Assembly (NCBI GenBank): GCA_030671095.1
Contig: DAOVAK010000266.1
Span: forward strand, 1 to 5,004
Direction of reading: 5' to 3'
DNA from: Deltaproteobacteria bacterium
Lineage (GTDB): Bacteria; Desulfobacterota; DSM-4660; Desulfatiglandales; HGW-15
DNA: 5,004 nt
Shown here: positions 4,836 through 5,004 of the stretch, in pieces
Numbering within the stretch: the stretch's first letter is position 1
How the letters are laid out: each line of letters opens with the position of its first letter
Translations under genes and position numbers: made by a program
The notes under the pieces: model-generated
Told to the model about the DNA's origin: nothing
What the model saw: the letters and a program-made list of their open reading frames with translations, nothing else
Database searches by the model: none

Positions 4836-5004
4836 ATGATCGGGAAGACGATTGATGAAATAGAGGTGGGTGATACGGCCGAATTCACCAAGACGGTCTC
4901 CGAAGCGGATATCTATATGTACGCAGGGGTGACCGGGGATGTTAACCCGGCCCATATCGACGAAGTCCATGCCAGCAAAACCTTTTTCAAGACACGAATT
5001 GCCC
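4836..5004 (+). CDS. MaoC/PhaJ-like (R)-specific enoyl-CoA hydratase, N-terminal 56 codons (3'-truncated by the window)
   Basis: The open frame from the ATG at 4836 runs off the right edge. The visible 56 residues begin MIGKTIDEIEVGDTAEFTKT, the usual opening of MaoC-type single hot-dog hydratases ('G..F.ELEVGD.A...K.VTE.D...'). The segment GDVNPAHID (34-42) carries Asp35 and His40, with the D-X4-H spacing of the catalytic pair in PhaJ-type R-hydratases. These enzymes interconvert trans-2-enoyl-CoA and (R)-3-hydroxyacyl-CoA in fatty acid or polyhydroxyalkanoate metabolism. The third catalytic region and C-terminus are beyond the window, so a fused or longer hydratase cannot be excluded. A related beta-hydroxyacyl-ACP dehydratase-like role is also possible. 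It is divergent from the transhydrogenase and preceded by AGGAG. Confidence 0.82.
   Translation, partial: MIGKTIDEIEVGDTAEFTKTVSEADIYMYAGVTGDVNPAHIDEVHASKTFFKTRIA

Noticed and set aside
4764..4970. 68-codon open frame on - across element B and the hydratase start
   Set aside because: It is antisense to the MaoC-like gene and reads through the terminal repeat of element B.

Overview
The window most likely comes from an anaerobic or facultative bacterium of the Desulfobacterota (deltaproteobacterial) kind. This is an inference from a GlcE/GlcF-like flavin plus iron-sulfur oxidase pair, an ADHFE1/HOT-type iron alcohol dehydrogenase, a MaoC-type hydratase, and intergenic DNA rich in short tandem arrays and terminal-inverted-repeat elements of the 'CACAGAG/CACAGAC' kind that I associate with such genomes. 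No rRNA, tRNA or other taxonomic marker is present.

Layout. Bases 2-1303 (+) hold the 3' part of a GlcE-like FAD-binding oxidase, whose true start lies before the window. Bases 1304-1649 are non-coding and contain a hairpin-rich inverted-repeat element (element A, about 1371-1629). Bases 1650-2795 (+) encode a GlcF/HdrD-like protein with two 4Fe-4S clusters and two CCG domains. Bases 2796-3089 separate two convergent genes and carry three different short tandem arrays plus a 21-bp direct repeat. Bases 3090-4370 (-) encode a hydroxyacid-oxoacid transhydrogenase-like iron-containing alcohol dehydrogenase. Bases 4371-4835 separate two divergent genes. They hold a strong sigma70-type promoter for the dehydrogenase and a second inverted-repeat element (element B, 4533-4820). 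Bases 4836-5004 (+) are the first 56 codons of a MaoC/PhaJ-like (R)-specific enoyl-CoA hydratase, which runs off the right edge.

How the genes could work together (inference). The transhydrogenase family oxidises 4-hydroxybutyrate to succinic semialdehyde while reducing 2-oxoglutarate to D-2-hydroxyglutarate. The neighbouring flavin/iron-sulfur pair belongs to a family that oxidises D-2-hydroxyacids and passes electrons to a membrane or flavoprotein acceptor. A pairing that recycles D-2-hydroxyglutarate is therefore plausible, with the hydratase linking to acyl-CoA or hydroxyalkanoate metabolism. The sequence alone does not prove it.

The least ordinary content is in the intergenic DNA. Element A has two perfect 14-bp hairpins whose 7-nt loops are complementary to each other. 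Element B has 36-bp imperfect terminal inverted repeats around a three-way-junction-like fold. The convergent gap packs heptamer, heptamer and octamer arrays into about 250 bases.
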